A DNA stretch of 64,000 bases. It comes from Verpa conica. Its lineage: Eukaryota; Ascomycota; Pezizomycetes; Pezizales; Morchellaceae. Location: NCBI GenBank assembly GCA_033030425.1, contig JAUFSD010000001.1, positions 3,596,001-3,660,000 on the forward strand, in the 5' to 3' direction. The notes under the pieces were generated by a model. The model was not told the origin of the DNA. It saw only the letters and a list, made by a program, of their open reading frames with translations, and searched no databases. Position 1 is the first letter of the stretch, and every line of letters starts with the position of its first letter. The position numbers and the translations under genes are program-made. Shown piece after piece: positions 34,161 through 46,994 of this stretch.

Positions 34161-35869
34161 ATGTACTCATCAGTTCTATTGGAAATCAGGCTGTTAATCT
34201 AAAGTAATAGCCACCTCAAGCGGGTTCTGCTGCCGTACAACTACCTTCGGTGTGACTTTTACGACAACTCAACACCATGAATTTTTTCCCCATGATATTT
34301 TCGTGGCTCGACTAGAGGATATACCGAGAGAGTTTCCAAAATAACTTCCTTAGACTGTTCTAGATCTGTTTGCTGGAGGATGATTCCGACCTGCAACTAT
34401 TGTCCACGCAGCATTTTCGTTAGTTTAATTTACCCCGTCCAATGTACTTCTGCCTTTACGCCTCTGTTTCTAGATGTCTCTCATCTTTGCTTTTGATTCT
34501 GCGCACATGCAGCCTTGTCAACGCCTAACAATCAGGTTAGTTTGCGTGTTTATTCAGCCGTGACAGCTGTGTTTTGAAGGGGTAGCCAGCTGTTCGTATG
34601 CTTACTTTCAGTTACTGTAGTATGTAGAGTAATCAGTGGTTGTACAAAATAGTAAGAGTTTTTTTTTGCACAGTAGCAGTTTTCCTATCACATTTGGCCG
34701 CTGTTCAAACATTTACTGAGATATACTACAGGATGACCGTATACATGCATGAGCCAAATGGAACACACATTTTCTGGCATTGTATTCAACTGGTTTAATA
34801 GGCTGGAGAGCGAGTAGAAGTAGATGGAACTTGAGCATTCTACCACCAATACTGAAACCGAGACGATGGTTTCTTTTTCTACCTACCTCGCATAAGAATC
34901 TATGACGTTCGAGTACATATTGTGGCTTTTTGCCTGCAGGGTTCTATAGAACCACGGCCTAGTATCAGATTTACCCCTGGAGTATTGTCATATGGCCCAC
35001 AAATCAATGAGCATCTGAAATGGGGGCCATGTGATTCAAATCCCTTACTTAACTCTTGACCCAACCACTACGCAAGCCATTTCCTCCATCATGCCCCATA
35101 AAACTCCTCTTGTGAGTCTGGCTATCCCAGAGACGAAAATTCAGTTCGCGATATACAAACGGCGTTTACCGTTGCCGAATACTGGGGGTGGGTTAATTAC
35201 AATCAACTAGGATCATGCTTGGGGCCCCGCATTATCTCCAATCACCTTTTGCCAAAACCGGAACTCGGATCTGAGTTTTTCCTTTTTCCCCAGTTTTTTA
35301 CCCCTTGATTTCGCCTACATGCTTACCGCAGGCTCAAGTGCTTGCCCCACATTAATAACGCTTACCGAGATTGATCCGCTAATAGAAATACCAGATAGCT
35401 ATGAACCCCCAACCACCGCGCATCTTTTTGCACCGAGATTCCTCGACAGAAAGCTTGAATCTTATGCAACTAGGCCTTCTAGAAGATTAGTGTGTCTATC
35501 TTATAGCAAGCATCACAAGAGGCTAACAGGTCTCTGAATGTGAATCCGGGGTGCTTTGGGTTAGTGACCCCCGGATACTCTGGATTTCCGGAGTATCATC
35601 ATCCCGAGATGCCTTGGAAAACGGCATTCGGTTGGGAAATTTGAGATTATCCTTATACAATGCTTCCCCGCAAGCTAGTTCCGCCAAAATGAAACTCGGG
35701 GGAGGGGTGGGGTTTTGATTAATTGTAGTGACACTAGCTGGGTTATAGAGACTTACGAGGCCTCGGAAGAAGGGAAATAAATTTACTTTAAATTCGGGAT
35801 TTTTTCCTTTGTTATGATTCCGTTCACCAGCTCAACACCGCTTGCTTTGGAGTGATTTGATTCTGTAAC

Positions 35870-37771
35870 ATGAAGTTTATCATCAGTGCTTGTTTGGTTG
35901 CGCTTGCTGCGGCTTCCCCGACTACGAGGAGTACGAAAAAGTCGCCGTTGTCACTTGTGGTGCATAATGATGGCACGAACGGCACGTTCTCGTCGACAAT
36001 TTCGAGCGATAAGATTTCGATGCATGTTGGGCAGCAGTATGGTATTTTTTGATTCCTAACTCCTATATCCGATTAGAAACCACTGACATTGGTGAAATAG
36101 GTACGAAATTGATTTACAAAGGCGAGGATTTGGTAAAAAATGCTACCGGAGCATACGCAAGCTATGGTAAGGAGGCCTTTGATATACAATTCGGACTATC
36201 TAGTTGACGAAAGAAATAAAACTAGCCGGCCGCTACTTCGACCTGAATTACACTTCTGCCGTTATCTACTCGGAAACGAAAGACATGATGGACATTGGTT
36301 TTGAGGCCAAAGAAGGTATTGTCCACTTCGTCCTCAAGACCGGTCTGGACGGCTTCTACTCCTACTTTGTCAATAAGGCACTCGGCGTCCAAGGTGAATT
36401 CCGCACGCTATACCGTCTAGATCCAGGCCTATTCCCGAACGGACGAACATACTTGAAGGATGAACCCTTGCCATTGTTTTCCGATATCTTAAGCGGAACC
36501 AGCGTGCAGGATGAGACTTGGCAACGGCCTGATGGTACTTACATCACCAAGTATGATTGGTCGCTTTTTATGCGCGAAAGCGACTTCTACGGTGTCTACG
36601 GGGATAAGTTTGGTTGCTGGCTCATTAATCCTGGGAAGGATTACTATAATGGAGACCAGCTGAAGCAGGAGTTGAGCATCCATCGAGAGAGTCAGACAAA
36701 CGATACTGTGTTGCTTAACATGCTTCACGGGACTCACTTCCAGGCTGCATTCAGCAATGTCATTCCAGTAGGCAAAGTTTTTGGTCCATGGCTAGTGTAA
36801 GTCCTCTATCTCTATTTCTAATACAAGAACTCAGCTAACTGTAATGTAGTTACCTCAACGACGGCTCCGTCAAAGATGCCGCCAAGCGCAACAAAGCCGA
36901 AGAAAAAGCCTGGCCATACGATTGGTTCACAGATGCACTCTACCAATCTCGCGGCTCAATCTCCGGAAGGCTTGTCCTCGATAACGGCAAACCCGCAGCT
37001 GGAGCAGCCATCTTCCTCGGCGAACCCGGCCGGACAATCGCGCAGGGTACTACCTTCCAGTACACAACCTACGCTGATAGTAAAGGCAACTTCAAGATCG
37101 AAGATGTCCGCACTGAGCAACCCTGGACCCTGCAAGCGTGGTCAAACGGCGGTGCTATTGCCGGTGTGACAACTGTCTTCACTGCTGGCAACTACACGCT
37201 CACAAAGGGGAAGAACCTTGACATTGGGAAGTTGACCTGGAAGACACAGGGCCGAACAGATATCTGGCAGATTGGTGACTACGATAGAAAGAGTCTTGGG
37301 TTCGCGTACGGTGGAGCCCCATATACTCACGGTCTCGTCGATAACTGTCCTGCGAATCTTACATACACTATTGGTACCAACTCAGCCTCTGATTGGTGCT
37401 TTGGCAAGAGCGCGAAAGGAACGTGGTCCGTAGTCTTTGATATTGCATCTCTCCCGAGTAGCAATTCTTCTGCAATCCTTTCCTTGTCCATCGCGGGCTT
37501 TTCGGGATCCGGGACTGCTATCGGTGGCTCTGGGTCTGCGCTTGAGATTGTGGTGAATGGAAATGCATTAAGTAATCATGCGCAGCCGATTGCGACTGAT
37601 CCTTCGTTGTATAGATCGGGGACGACAGCGGGAGAGTGGCATTATTATGAGTTTGTTGTGCCGCGGTCGTGGTTGGTGGCTGGGTCTAATAAGCTTGATC
37701 TGACGACGAACAGGACTGCAACTAGGTGGAGGGGAATTATGTGGGATATGGTGAAGATGGAATGGAGTTAG
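35870..37771 (+). CDS. Secreted rhamnogalacturonan lyase, PL4 family
   Basis: Four exons (35870-36041, 36101-36166, about 36226-36796, 36850-37771) give about 576 residues. A signal peptide (MKFIISACLVALAAAS) targets it for secretion. The layout fits polysaccharide lyase family 4, which cleaves rhamnose-galacturonic acid bonds in pectin. It has an N-terminal beta-sandwich catalytic domain with GLDGFYSYFVN, EFRTLYRLDPGLF and WSLFMRESDFYGVYG. A middle fibronectin-like domain reads RGSISGRLVLDNGKPAAGA and so on, and a C-terminal carbohydrate-binding-like domain starts near WQIGDYDRKSLGF and ends TRWRGIMWDMVKMEW. The acceptor of intron 2 is uncertain: ACTAG at 36225 or an earlier AAAG. Several N-glycosylation sequons are visible. 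No other pectin enzyme is adjacent. Confidence 0.88.
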
Positions 37772-38296
37772 AGCTATTTTGTAACTGTTTAATGTCTGTA
37801 TTTGTAGATAGTTATAGCGCTGTGGTGATGGTAATTCTAGGGAACTTTCAAATAATAGCTACATGAAAGTGGATACCTGGTGTCATGATAAATCACCCGT
37901 GACAATAAAAATAATCTTCTCAATTAAAAGTGAATATAATCTGTGTTATACTAGGTTGAGTGCTTCAAAGTTCTGTCTGCTTAGAGACAAGAAGCGCCGA
38001 GTCTAGAAGGCTCACGAAATTTTTTATAAACAACCAAATGTTATTTTAGCTTCCCCTTTGTCTCTAGCAGCTCCACTTATAATATGTACTATATACAGAG
38101 ATTAGACCAGAAGCTTTTATATCATAGCATACAGTATGAAAACGGGGTGAATTTACTGCCATAGCACTACGGAATTAATTCACAAATACCGAACTAAATC
38201 AGTAATTGAGGTATATTACTGTACCAATACCGTATCTCTTCCATATCACCAATTTATTGGCGGGAGCACCGTACTGATCCCACCCCTCTTTTTGGT

Positions 38297-38313
38297 ACTG
38301 TATTTATCACTCG
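38297..38313 (-). promoter_or_regulatory. Partial bipartite motif
   Basis: Minus strand CGAGTGATAAATACAGT; left half exact, right half degenerate. Confidence 0.25.
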
Positions 38314-38489
38314 AGGGTACAGAGATCTCTAGATCTCAAGATCACTTTTATTTGAATCTTATAATTTGCGCTACCTCTAGCACAAAACACCCCAAGAGAG
38401 TACCTTAGACTTTAGGCTCTATGTACCTATGATTAATTCATTCATTCATTCACACCTACAAAAAAAGAAAACTCTTAGGGTCATGAAAC

Positions 38490-38506
38490 CGAGTGATATT
38501 TTGTGA
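38490..38506 (+). promoter_or_regulatory. Bipartite motif copy
   Basis: CGAGTGATATTTTGTGA, full match, 39 bp from the SDR stop codon. The next bases contain ATCAC, giving a small dyad. Confidence 0.5.
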
Positions 38507-38544
38507 TACATCACTTAAGAAAAAAGTTCCAAAACACAAACCCC

Positions 38545-39337
38545 TTACGCCATCCCGCCATTCACCCTGATATTCTGGCCATTGACCCAAGACGCTTCCG
38601 GCCCCGCCAGAAACCCAACAACCTTTGAAATTTCCTCCGGGGTCCCAATCCTATTCATAGGATTGAAGCTGGCAATCGTCTTAATCACCGATTCTGGTTT
38701 CCCATTATAGAAAAGGTCTGTTCCTGTAGGTCCAGGAGAGACGACATTAACAGTAACGCCACGCTTTCCAAGATCTTTTGCGAGGACGCGGGTCATCTGC
38801 TCGATTGCACCCTTTGTGGCATTGTAGAGGAGGTAATTCGGGGTGACTGTGGTGGCAGCGGTAAGAGTGGAGGAGAAGAAGATAACACGACCGCCATCTG
38901 GGATGTGGGGTGCTGCAGCCTAGAGAGAGTTAGTATAATTATAATTAAAAATTGTTATTTTCTATGGGAAATACCTGAGCAGTGAAGTAGGGCCCCTTAA
39001 CGTTTATCCCAAAGGTTCTATCAAAGTCTTCTTCGGTAGTGGAGGGAAGGTCTTTCATTGGTAGTACACCGGCGTTCAGTACCAAGATATCAATCTTGCC
39101 GAATTTAGCTACGGTCTCGGAGACTAAGCGCTTCGATTCGGATACGCTGCTGACATCTGCTTTGATTGCGAGGGCTTTGTCTGCGCCGAATTTCTTCACG
39201 AGCTCATCGGCGGGGGCGCTGTCACGAGAGTAGTTGATAACAACTGATGCACCCTGCGCACTCAGGTTCTCGACGATAGACTTTCCGATGCCCTTAGAGG
39301 CTCCAGTGACGAGTGCGACTTTTCCGGTGAGAGACAT
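38545..39337 (-). CDS. Short-chain dehydrogenase/reductase (classical SDR)
   Basis: Two exons (38975-39337, 38545-38919) split by a 55-bp intron give 245 residues, the standard size for a classical SDR. It has the cofactor motif TGASKGIG (11-18), NAG at 88-90, catalytic Ser near 137-138, and YNATK with Tyr153 and Lys157. The C-terminal WVNGQNIRVNGGMA is typical of the FabG-like branch. NYSR at the end of beta-2 suggests NADP(H). Substrate unknown: an aldehyde or ketone reductase is the broad expectation. The first ATG fits directly before the Rossmann strand, as is usual. Confidence 0.92.
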
Positions 39338-40367
39338 GTTTATTTTTGATAGATTGAGTTTTGGAGTTAAAGTATTGAGATAGCTATTTTTGAGGATAGT
39401 AGTGTACTAGAGGAGTGCTTTTTGGTGTTTGATGTAGAACTATTAGTTCACCAGATGACAAGAACTCCTTTATACCCAACTCTTCTTTACTTGAGCAACC
39501 CTACTTTAGATATTTCCATACGCATTAATTCCCGTATCTCCATTGCGCCGCTAATTCCTGGATGATTTTGTTTCCCTCCTTCCCACATCCCTACGTCAGA
39601 TGTTTGTCTGCGGTGAGGGTAGTTTAGACTATCTCCGTGTCGCCTCTCCCGTTGGCTAAAGCGCCACACAGAAGCTTATATCCGGACGGTTTTTATTAGC
39701 CGAGACCCTCCCTGTCTAGGGTCGGGGTTTCCTCTTTCGGAGTTAACCTGTGGGAAATCCGGGGGCATGAATTGCTTGTTCCTTGCGGATGTACGGCATT
39801 CGTCGCAACCGGGCTGCGGCTGTGGCTGTTTATGTCCAGTTACACAAGAGAATCCCCGGTTCATGGCTTGTCACTCGGAATATTACTTGTAAAGGTTGGG
39901 GGTTACGGCGGTCTAGATCTTTAACTGCTGGGACGGTACCCTGGAATACAGTCAAAAAATAATGTTCCCCCGGTTGCGCACGGCCCTCAAGGGAATTGCA
40001 CTTTATAAATGCTCTCCGCGGGAGAATTACAGGATTCCCTGTTTTCTACAAGTTATCGAGATTCTTAAAAAAAAAAGCAATTAATCGATTAGTTATCGTT
40101 CTCTCAAGATAAGTGATGGCCACCAGAGGGCTCCGCGGAAGAGACATGCTTGGGAGTAGGATTTAGTATTGATTTCGTATCTTATCTTTACAGTTAATAT
40201 ATACATTATCAGCAGGGCCTTCATCTATTAAACCACCTTCAATCCGAGTGACAATATGTGTCAGACCCGTTGATTTATCGTGTCTAAACAAGCTATATCT
40301 CCAATAAAAACACAAACACACCTCCATTATAATAGCCATGAGTAGATAAAGACCTTTCTCCAAGGCA
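39338..40367. other. Intergenic region upstream of the SDR gene
   Basis: No gene is supported. A bipartite motif lies at 39861-39877, about 520 bp upstream of the SDR start. Short frames at 39487-39864 and 40163-40363 are not credible. Confidence 0.5.
39861..39877 (-). promoter_or_regulatory. Bipartite motif copy (C variant)
   Basis: Minus strand CGAGTGACAAGCCATGA, right half intact. Confidence 0.45.
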
Positions 40368-41225
40368 TTAGTAAACCAAACTAACCATCTTCCCTTTCCA
40401 CTCTCCTCCCTCCCGCTTCACAACTTCTTCAAACAAGAAACCCCCAACATCTCCCCTACTGATAGTATACCCCTTTGCAACTCCCTCCACATCCCCCCAC
40501 CTACCATCATCTTTCTTCTCTCTCCCAACATATCCAGCCCTAACACCCTTTTCACCTACCACCGCACCATCTGTAAACATCCCAGCCCTCACAATCACAT
40601 ACTCTAACAGACCCTGCGGCGCAGCCACAATTGCGTCCTCCATCGCTTTCTTATCCCCATGCGGTATTGGAAGCATAAGCTTATACAGCGGCCACAACGC
40701 CAAAGGCAGATCATCCACCTCTTTATCCAACCCAATACTTGAAATTGCGGCTAGCACCGGGGCCCTCCACAGAGCACCAGCAGACCCCCTCATCTCCTCG
40801 AGGCATGAGATAATCGTCTTAATAGCCGTTTGACAAACCACAGGGTCATCCAGGGTGGGCCTAAACGGGTTTGGGGTAAACTTCGGTACCCCACCAATAC
40901 AAAATATAATTATTGAGGCACCGGGGAGAGCCTGTGCCACTGCAGCAGGATCTTTGGCATCGCCTTGGATGAGTTTAAGATTCTCTTGCGGCACGGATCG
41001 TGTGGAGAGGAGAGTGCTAAGCTTGGAGGGGGTACGGACGACTATAGGCGCACATAGATTAGTTTTATTTATTTATTAGAGCGCTAGTGAGTTGGCTATC
41101 TGAGTTGGCAGGGTACATGACTCACGTGCGGTGCAGGTATAGCCAGCTTGGAGAGAGAGCGTCAATGCCGCAAGCGCGCATCCGCCAGTTGCGCCAAAGA
41201 ATAAAAGAGTGGGTTTTTGGTCCAT
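40368..41225 (-). CDS. Rossmann-fold NAD(P)-binding protein, NmrA/SDR-a-like
   Basis: Exons 41126-41225 and 40368-41041, joined across an 84-bp intron with GTGAGT donor, give 257 residues. The N-terminus MDQKPTLLFFGATGGCALAAL holds the GxxGG dinucleotide loop of atypical SDRs. ALVRTPSKL follows, where NADPH-binding Arg residues usually sit. Later features are a LIQGDAKDP segment, a SSIG strand end, and YVIVRAGMFTDG, matching the NmrA/TMR-like family. The Tyr-x3-Lys pair of classical SDRs is not evident, so it may sense cofactor or reduce an unknown substrate. It is divergent from nothing nearby; 5.8 kb of gene-free DNA follows. Confidence 0.8.
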
Positions 41226-44154
41226 TGCGAGCGGTTTATAACTGGGTTTCTCTTTACTTGGCGTTAGATGTGGTTCCAGCTGGTTTTTCTATTTGCAAGG
41301 CGGTCAAGATTGGCGATGGTTCTTGGTTTTTGTATGGGACATGGCTTAAGAGACGCGCAATATTACAGGGTGCGACTGTCTGAGTCACAACGAGCTAGAA
41401 CGGATTTGGTCCTATATTTGTCCGATTCCGACTCCGGGTGTCGTATTCACTTCACAGCCACATAATGAAATGAAGCAACTATCTACAAGAAGTCTAAGGC
41501 AGAGTCACCGTTTACTGGTAGTCTGCTATATAATATTGCAGCCTTGGTGGACTCTATATCCTTATTGGGTCTACTAGGCGTATGTATCAATATATCTACA
41601 GATTGCGTCTGTAGCTTTTTCAGTTGGTCTTACAAAGAAATAATGTTCCTGTGGAACTTTGAAAGCGCGAGTGGCATGTGACGAATATATGTAACTCGCA
41701 AAGTAGAGCAAACTATTAGGTATGTGGGCGTCAAACTCAGACTTTGATAGGTACGCAGCTTACTTCCGGACAGTTGTTCACCGCCAGTTGAAAACACAGC
41801 ATAAGCTTTAACCCTAATACTGATATCTTTGCTGATCAAGTGGGGGACGGTTATACTAATTTTACGCGGGCGGGCTGAGCCTCCATACCAAGAGCTTTTG
41901 ATACAAAAGAACCCTTGACCACAAAAGAAAAGATCAGATAAGCCAAACAGCAAGGATGCGATCTCGACTAATTAGCGAATATTACACTATAGTACGAAAC
42001 TCGCCTCTCGGGCAGTTTACCGAACCGAAGAAGCTGATGAAGCGTCTCGGAATCCGAGTAAAAAACCGGCCCATGTGTGGGGGAGGGAGGGGAGCGGGTG
42101 AGTTTACTCTTCTCTTATTTCCCCGATTCAACTCCCATGACGCAGGAGGGGTAGGTTTATCATTTCCAAACCCATAGCAGTGGGTTCCCGCCCTCCAATA
42201 AAACCTGTCATGTTTCCACTGTTTCCTTTGGCTACCTAGTTCTCCGCCTCTCTGACTTTCTTGAACCCTGCATAAGCGGCCTTCTCGACTATCGATCAAC
42301 AAGCGTTGCGCATATGTACTAGAGACAGGCAGGGGGCAGGGGCTATGATCAATGATCATGAGCTTCACAACCACTCGGTGACTCCTTCATCCCCCGGGTG
42401 AATTAGAAAGAATCATATTCAATTATAGCTACCTGAGTTAGCCTAACTAGAGCTGATGGAATCACGGCGTATGACATACCTACTTGACGTTTTCTTTACG
42501 TGTTTCGCCTACACTGCCTCATGGTTGATTATGAAAAGTGCTCCAGCGAGGCTACGTAGACATCTATATGATGTGTTCAAGTTAGGCTAGATTTAAGAAT
42601 CCAGTGATTTGTCCTCGGTTAGTTATAGCCCCCACTTGAAACTAAGGCTTTAGATACAGACAATGTCTACCTGTTTCGATTCAAATTGTTTGATGCACCG
42701 TTAGGTGGGGGAACTAGTCATTTTTACAATGCCATTACATTCCGCAAGTCGGTCATTGAAGACTACATATACACCGGACGGGGCTTCATAGTGAATGACA
42801 CCGGCATAGACTCCTCAAAATATGCAATAGAGGTACTGTAAAAAATAACCCCATAGTCTCTAGAGGGGTTAATAACCATTCAAACTGTTGACACCCAGCC
42901 CGGATTCGGCAATACTTCCCATGACCCAGCCGAGCTTAGCGCCCGTAAGCATGAGATCGGGAAATCGGCTGCATTAGATCTGTACCTCACGTTTCTGTCA
43001 ATAGGCTTGACAACCTTTGCTGTACTTATGGTTCTACAAACATTATCCTCCCTAGTTGATAAAAAAAATTATCACGGTACCTTTTAACTCCCTGCGGAAA
43101 GTAATTCCGTTCGAAACACTAGGGTTAGGGCTTGTTCCCCCCCCACTGCTCACTTTACATCTCTCCGTGCACCAATGAGTTTCCTAACCACAAATACCCT
43201 TTGGTATAAAGGCCCGAGGCTGTCATGTTTATTTTTATTTTTTTACGCTGACCGGGCTTATTGAAAGCGAGCATGTATGTGTTGGTCCTCCCATCCCCTT
43301 CAACTCACCAACTCGACGATCCGATCTAGTGTGGTAGGTGTAGAGATAGAGGGAAAGAGAGAGCCATTTCACTCTCAAGCCAAAGTATGATATCATCAAC
43401 AAAACCTGAGGGGATTCTTGTTGAAACATTTGTTATTATTCCACCCCGCGCAAGTCGTTTTCCCGAGCTAGTCCGCCCCGCCTCACCATCTAGCACCCAC
43501 TTTCAGCCTTGATTGCAGTAGTTAGTTTGATGCGAGGCGCAAGGAAGAGAGCGGAGCATACGTTATTGATAGTGTAGGGGGATGGACACATAAACTCCCT
43601 GAGAGACAATCGGGGGAACAGCTGTCTGTACCTGGGTTATGAGTCGATCACGATTGTCGCTGAAAAATTCGATTCAGGAGGGGCAGGAGTGGCATCCGAG
43701 CAGGGCGGAGGGATTTTTTATCTTATTTTTATTTTTTTTCCCTCTCCCCTAAGGGAGGGGAGCGATTTTGACTCTTGGTTGCGATTATTCTAATTCGGTG
43801 GATACGATTGGAATCGGCGGTGAATCTGGGCCTGGAGAATTGCGGACGAGGGTTCGTTGGGTTGCCATGGTGACTTGGCTGGAGGTTGCGGGATTGGGGC
43901 AAGGAAGGACCCGGTAAAACAAAGATTAGAGATATTTCGAGAAAAAGAAAAACGTTTCAGAGAGGAGATATCTTGAAGATAAATATGAGCTAGCTAACAG
44001 AAGTCTCACTTGCCGCTAGAAGAGCCCTGTGCTTGTATTAGAAGATAAACAGGGGAAATGATGTTTGGCAGGGATAGAAAGTGGTTCATTCGCCCTTGTC
44101 GTTATGCAAGATGTGGTCTACATATTTTATATTCCCAGCGCAGTAGTTTCAAGG

Positions 44155-44171
44155 CGAGTGAGTGGGCATGA
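44155..44171 (+). promoter_or_regulatory. Bipartite motif copy (G variant)
   Basis: CGAGTGAGTGGGCATGA, right half intact. It faces the copy at 44222-44238, 50 bp away. Confidence 0.4.
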
Positions 44172-44221
44172 ACTCCAGCGGTTAGCCGCTTTCCATGGAT
44201 AATTCAAAGGCAGAAGTGCAT

Positions 44222-44238
44222 TCATAATCTATCACTCG
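44222..44238 (-). promoter_or_regulatory. Bipartite motif copy
   Basis: Minus strand CGAGTGATAGATTATGA, full match. Confidence 0.5.
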
Positions 44239-46994
44239 GCGATACCTGTAGATCACCGAGACAAGTATGCTTAAGTCCGAGAGCCCACGAGCTACTAAGT
44301 GCTTTTGGCGTACAACTACAAGAGGGTCATTCTATAAATTGTAGGTTTAAATAAGCTGCTAAGCCCCTTTACCTAGACACTGTCCTCATGCCGAAGCACT
44401 GAGCTAGGAAGAGATGGTTTTTGTTATCTTTGGCAGTATCCGACGGAATTCAACGACCTAGCATCGGCAATTGAAATTGAGGGACCAATATCATGGCACA
44501 ACTACAGTAATTTTTGACGACGACTCAACAATAAGATAACCGCTTTGTTTGGCTACTACGTGGCTGATATGGACTACCTGAACGAACCTGTCGCTTAAGC
44601 TCCTGCTCAATAAACCTTACCTTGACGCTTTACGAACTTTCCCCCCTGAAAGAACCCTCCATCATTTTCAACAGAGCGAATTTTCATCGGCTATTAAAAA
44701 AAAAATATAATACATTTCGTGGTTAAATCACAAGCCAGGAAGGTGCATTCAAAGATTTGTTCATTAAACCCTGAGCTTATTTGCTAATGCCTTGTATAGA
44801 ATTAAAAATCCTAAAATCAAAAACTACATGTATAGATAAAACCACGTGCAGATTACATAACGTTATGATTTTTTGAGGCAAAAGATGATCTACACCTTTC
44901 AATGGATGATTAGAATTCCTAGCTGCCGGGAGTTGCTTACAAAAACCGGGACATGAAGGTTCAAGAACGCATTAATTCATGACTGTTAAAACAGGATATA
45001 GCTCAAACCTGTTTGATATTCATAAAGCTGCACTTTATCATGTGGATGGGCAAACTTGAGTTGTCTCTATACCATCAACATACACCGCTATTGTTTAGGT
45101 GCTGTTTCCCCCACTCTTGGAAACATTGGATAAAATATTCGAGTAGTGGATTCTGCAAAAGCAACATCTGTGATAGTTTGTGAGGAATAAAAGGGCACCA
45201 GCACGCCAACAAAGTCCAACCAATTAGTTGACAGGGTGGTCTACTTGATTAAGTGAGATGTGAGTTTCATTGCAGGTGTATTTAAACTCCCGCCAACTAC
45301 AAACTCCCCCTCTTTCTCCGATGATACCGGTGCATAAATTTCAAAGAGGTTCGTGTAGATCTAATTTAACTGTGCATTGACCGGCATATTCATTCATGTA
45401 GGTACATTACATTTGGTTGGAGCAGAACGTACTCAATTACACTTTAGAAGGATTTCGCTCAGTACATACATGTATTTGTCCGCAGCCCCCATCCAGAGTA
45501 GAGAGCTGCCGAGACCTAGAGTAGTGTTTTACAATTATACAGTAACTACATATGTACACCTAGGCTCGAGATTCCTCTTACCCCGTACCATGTACATAAG
45601 GCTCAGGTGCAGTTGTGTTCAGGCAGTAAGTAGAGGATTGTTCTGCTGCAGCAGACTGTTTTCGATGCCCGGCTACAGCACTCATTGCAAGTTGCGACTT
45701 ACAGCCAACCAAAACATCGATCGGGGAGCAAGTCCCTCAATCGCCGTGTCTCTGTTGGGAAGTCGTGTGCGACAGCCAAACCGGATCCTCCCATCGCGCA
45801 TTACGTCTTACGGCTTGGCGAGGGGAGACAGATGGGCTTTGACCAGATTGCGATAAGCACCCGCATCATCGATGGTTCATCGTCTGCTCCACATGCACTC
45901 CCTCTACTCCCTCTCTCCACCCTCCTCTGCCCTCTGCCCTCTGCCACTCTCTCCACCATGCTCACTTACTCCTGCTCTTGAGAAATTTCTCACCTACATA
46001 CATCATGAGCAGGGATCTTATACAGGAGTGCATGGATTACCACCCTTCCCAGGGTCGTAGCCCCTCCAGGTCTAAGTCACACCTGGGGGAAGGCAGCCTC
46101 ACTCATACACTCCCACTTGAAAGTAGAAATAGGTACGCATAGTACAGTATATACATGCAGTCAATCCACTTGCTGCAGCTATTTGGAGTGTATCATAGGC
46201 CAAGCCAAGCCCGCCGTCTCCACGCGCAAGACCGAACACAAGATAACCACGCTCCCTGCATTGTGTCCCCCATCCGCTATAATCCTCTAAGTGACATCTT
46301 CTCGTTCTCTCAATTGCTGTCTTGTTCTCAATTGCCTACATATCGACGGCCCAACCCGTCACTTATAGAACCATCCCGCCATCCGCAGTCAACCCTAGAA
46401 GGGAGGAACCAGTCAGGGCGAAGGGGAAAGTGCAAGACAAAGAGACAAAGACAGAGACTCAGGTAGAAATAAGCCAGAGAATCAGACTCATTTCTGTCTA
46501 TTTTCATTTCTATTGCTCCCACTGTGGTCCGTAGAGAACTCCACTGGTGTTCTTAAGGGTTCTAACTTTAACCCCGAGAAATACCACCTGGACTCTGACG
46601 GCGTATAGTCCGGCTACCTTGGAATCATTTCAGCCATTTTTTGCAGTCACACCTATAGTGTTGATCTATTTTACTCTTTCTCCCTGATTCGTCTGACACA
46701 GGAATTCCCCCCCTCATTATTTTAACGGGTACATTCGCCCGGACACGGGGCTGCTCCCAAAGGACGGCTCTTTCCGCGTGTGCCCTGAGACCTTTTCTTG
46801 GGCTTTATTTATTGCTTGGGCGCAGGCCAACGAACCGAGTAACATCAGGTCCCTTGTTTCAGTACTGAACCTCCTGTTAGGAGCGACTATTTCTTAACTC
46901 AAGAGACCACTCGAGCTCTTTCCAGAAGCTTTCAGTGTCTCTGAAAACACCACGCTATACTATCCACAGATATTTTGCAGCACTCCATAACCAT

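Larger units (their letters stand above)
33437..35869. other. Gene-free stretch downstream of the aldolase gene
   Basis: No gene is supported. It holds a bipartite motif (33616-33632) and the second copy of the aldolase-flanking repeat (about 34045-34160). The open frame at 35319-35537 is too short and unrecognised. Confidence 0.5.
37772..38544. other. Intergenic region between convergent genes
   Basis: No gene is seen. It holds a partial bipartite motif (38297-38313) and a full one (38490-38506), and an ATTC repeat near 38427-38450. Confidence 0.5.
41226..46994. other. 5.8-kb gene-free stretch upstream of the Zn2Cys6 regulator
   Basis: I find no supportable gene. The longest open frame (45377-45856, 159 codons) has biased, unrecognisable composition. 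Contents: bipartite motifs at 44155-44171 and 44222-44238 in opposite orientation; an AGGGTTAGGG word at 43121-43130; and poly-T/poly-A blocks near 43715-43740 and 44695-44706. Between 45850 and 46960 lie CT-rich tracts (CTCTGCCCTCTGCC near 45925), perhaps a long promoter and leader for the regulator. Confidence 0.5.

Noticed and set aside
45377..45856. 159-codon frame in the gene-free stretch
   Set aside because: Composition is not protein-like (many Arg/Ser/Leu/Cys without pattern), and no homologous motif or splice context is visible.
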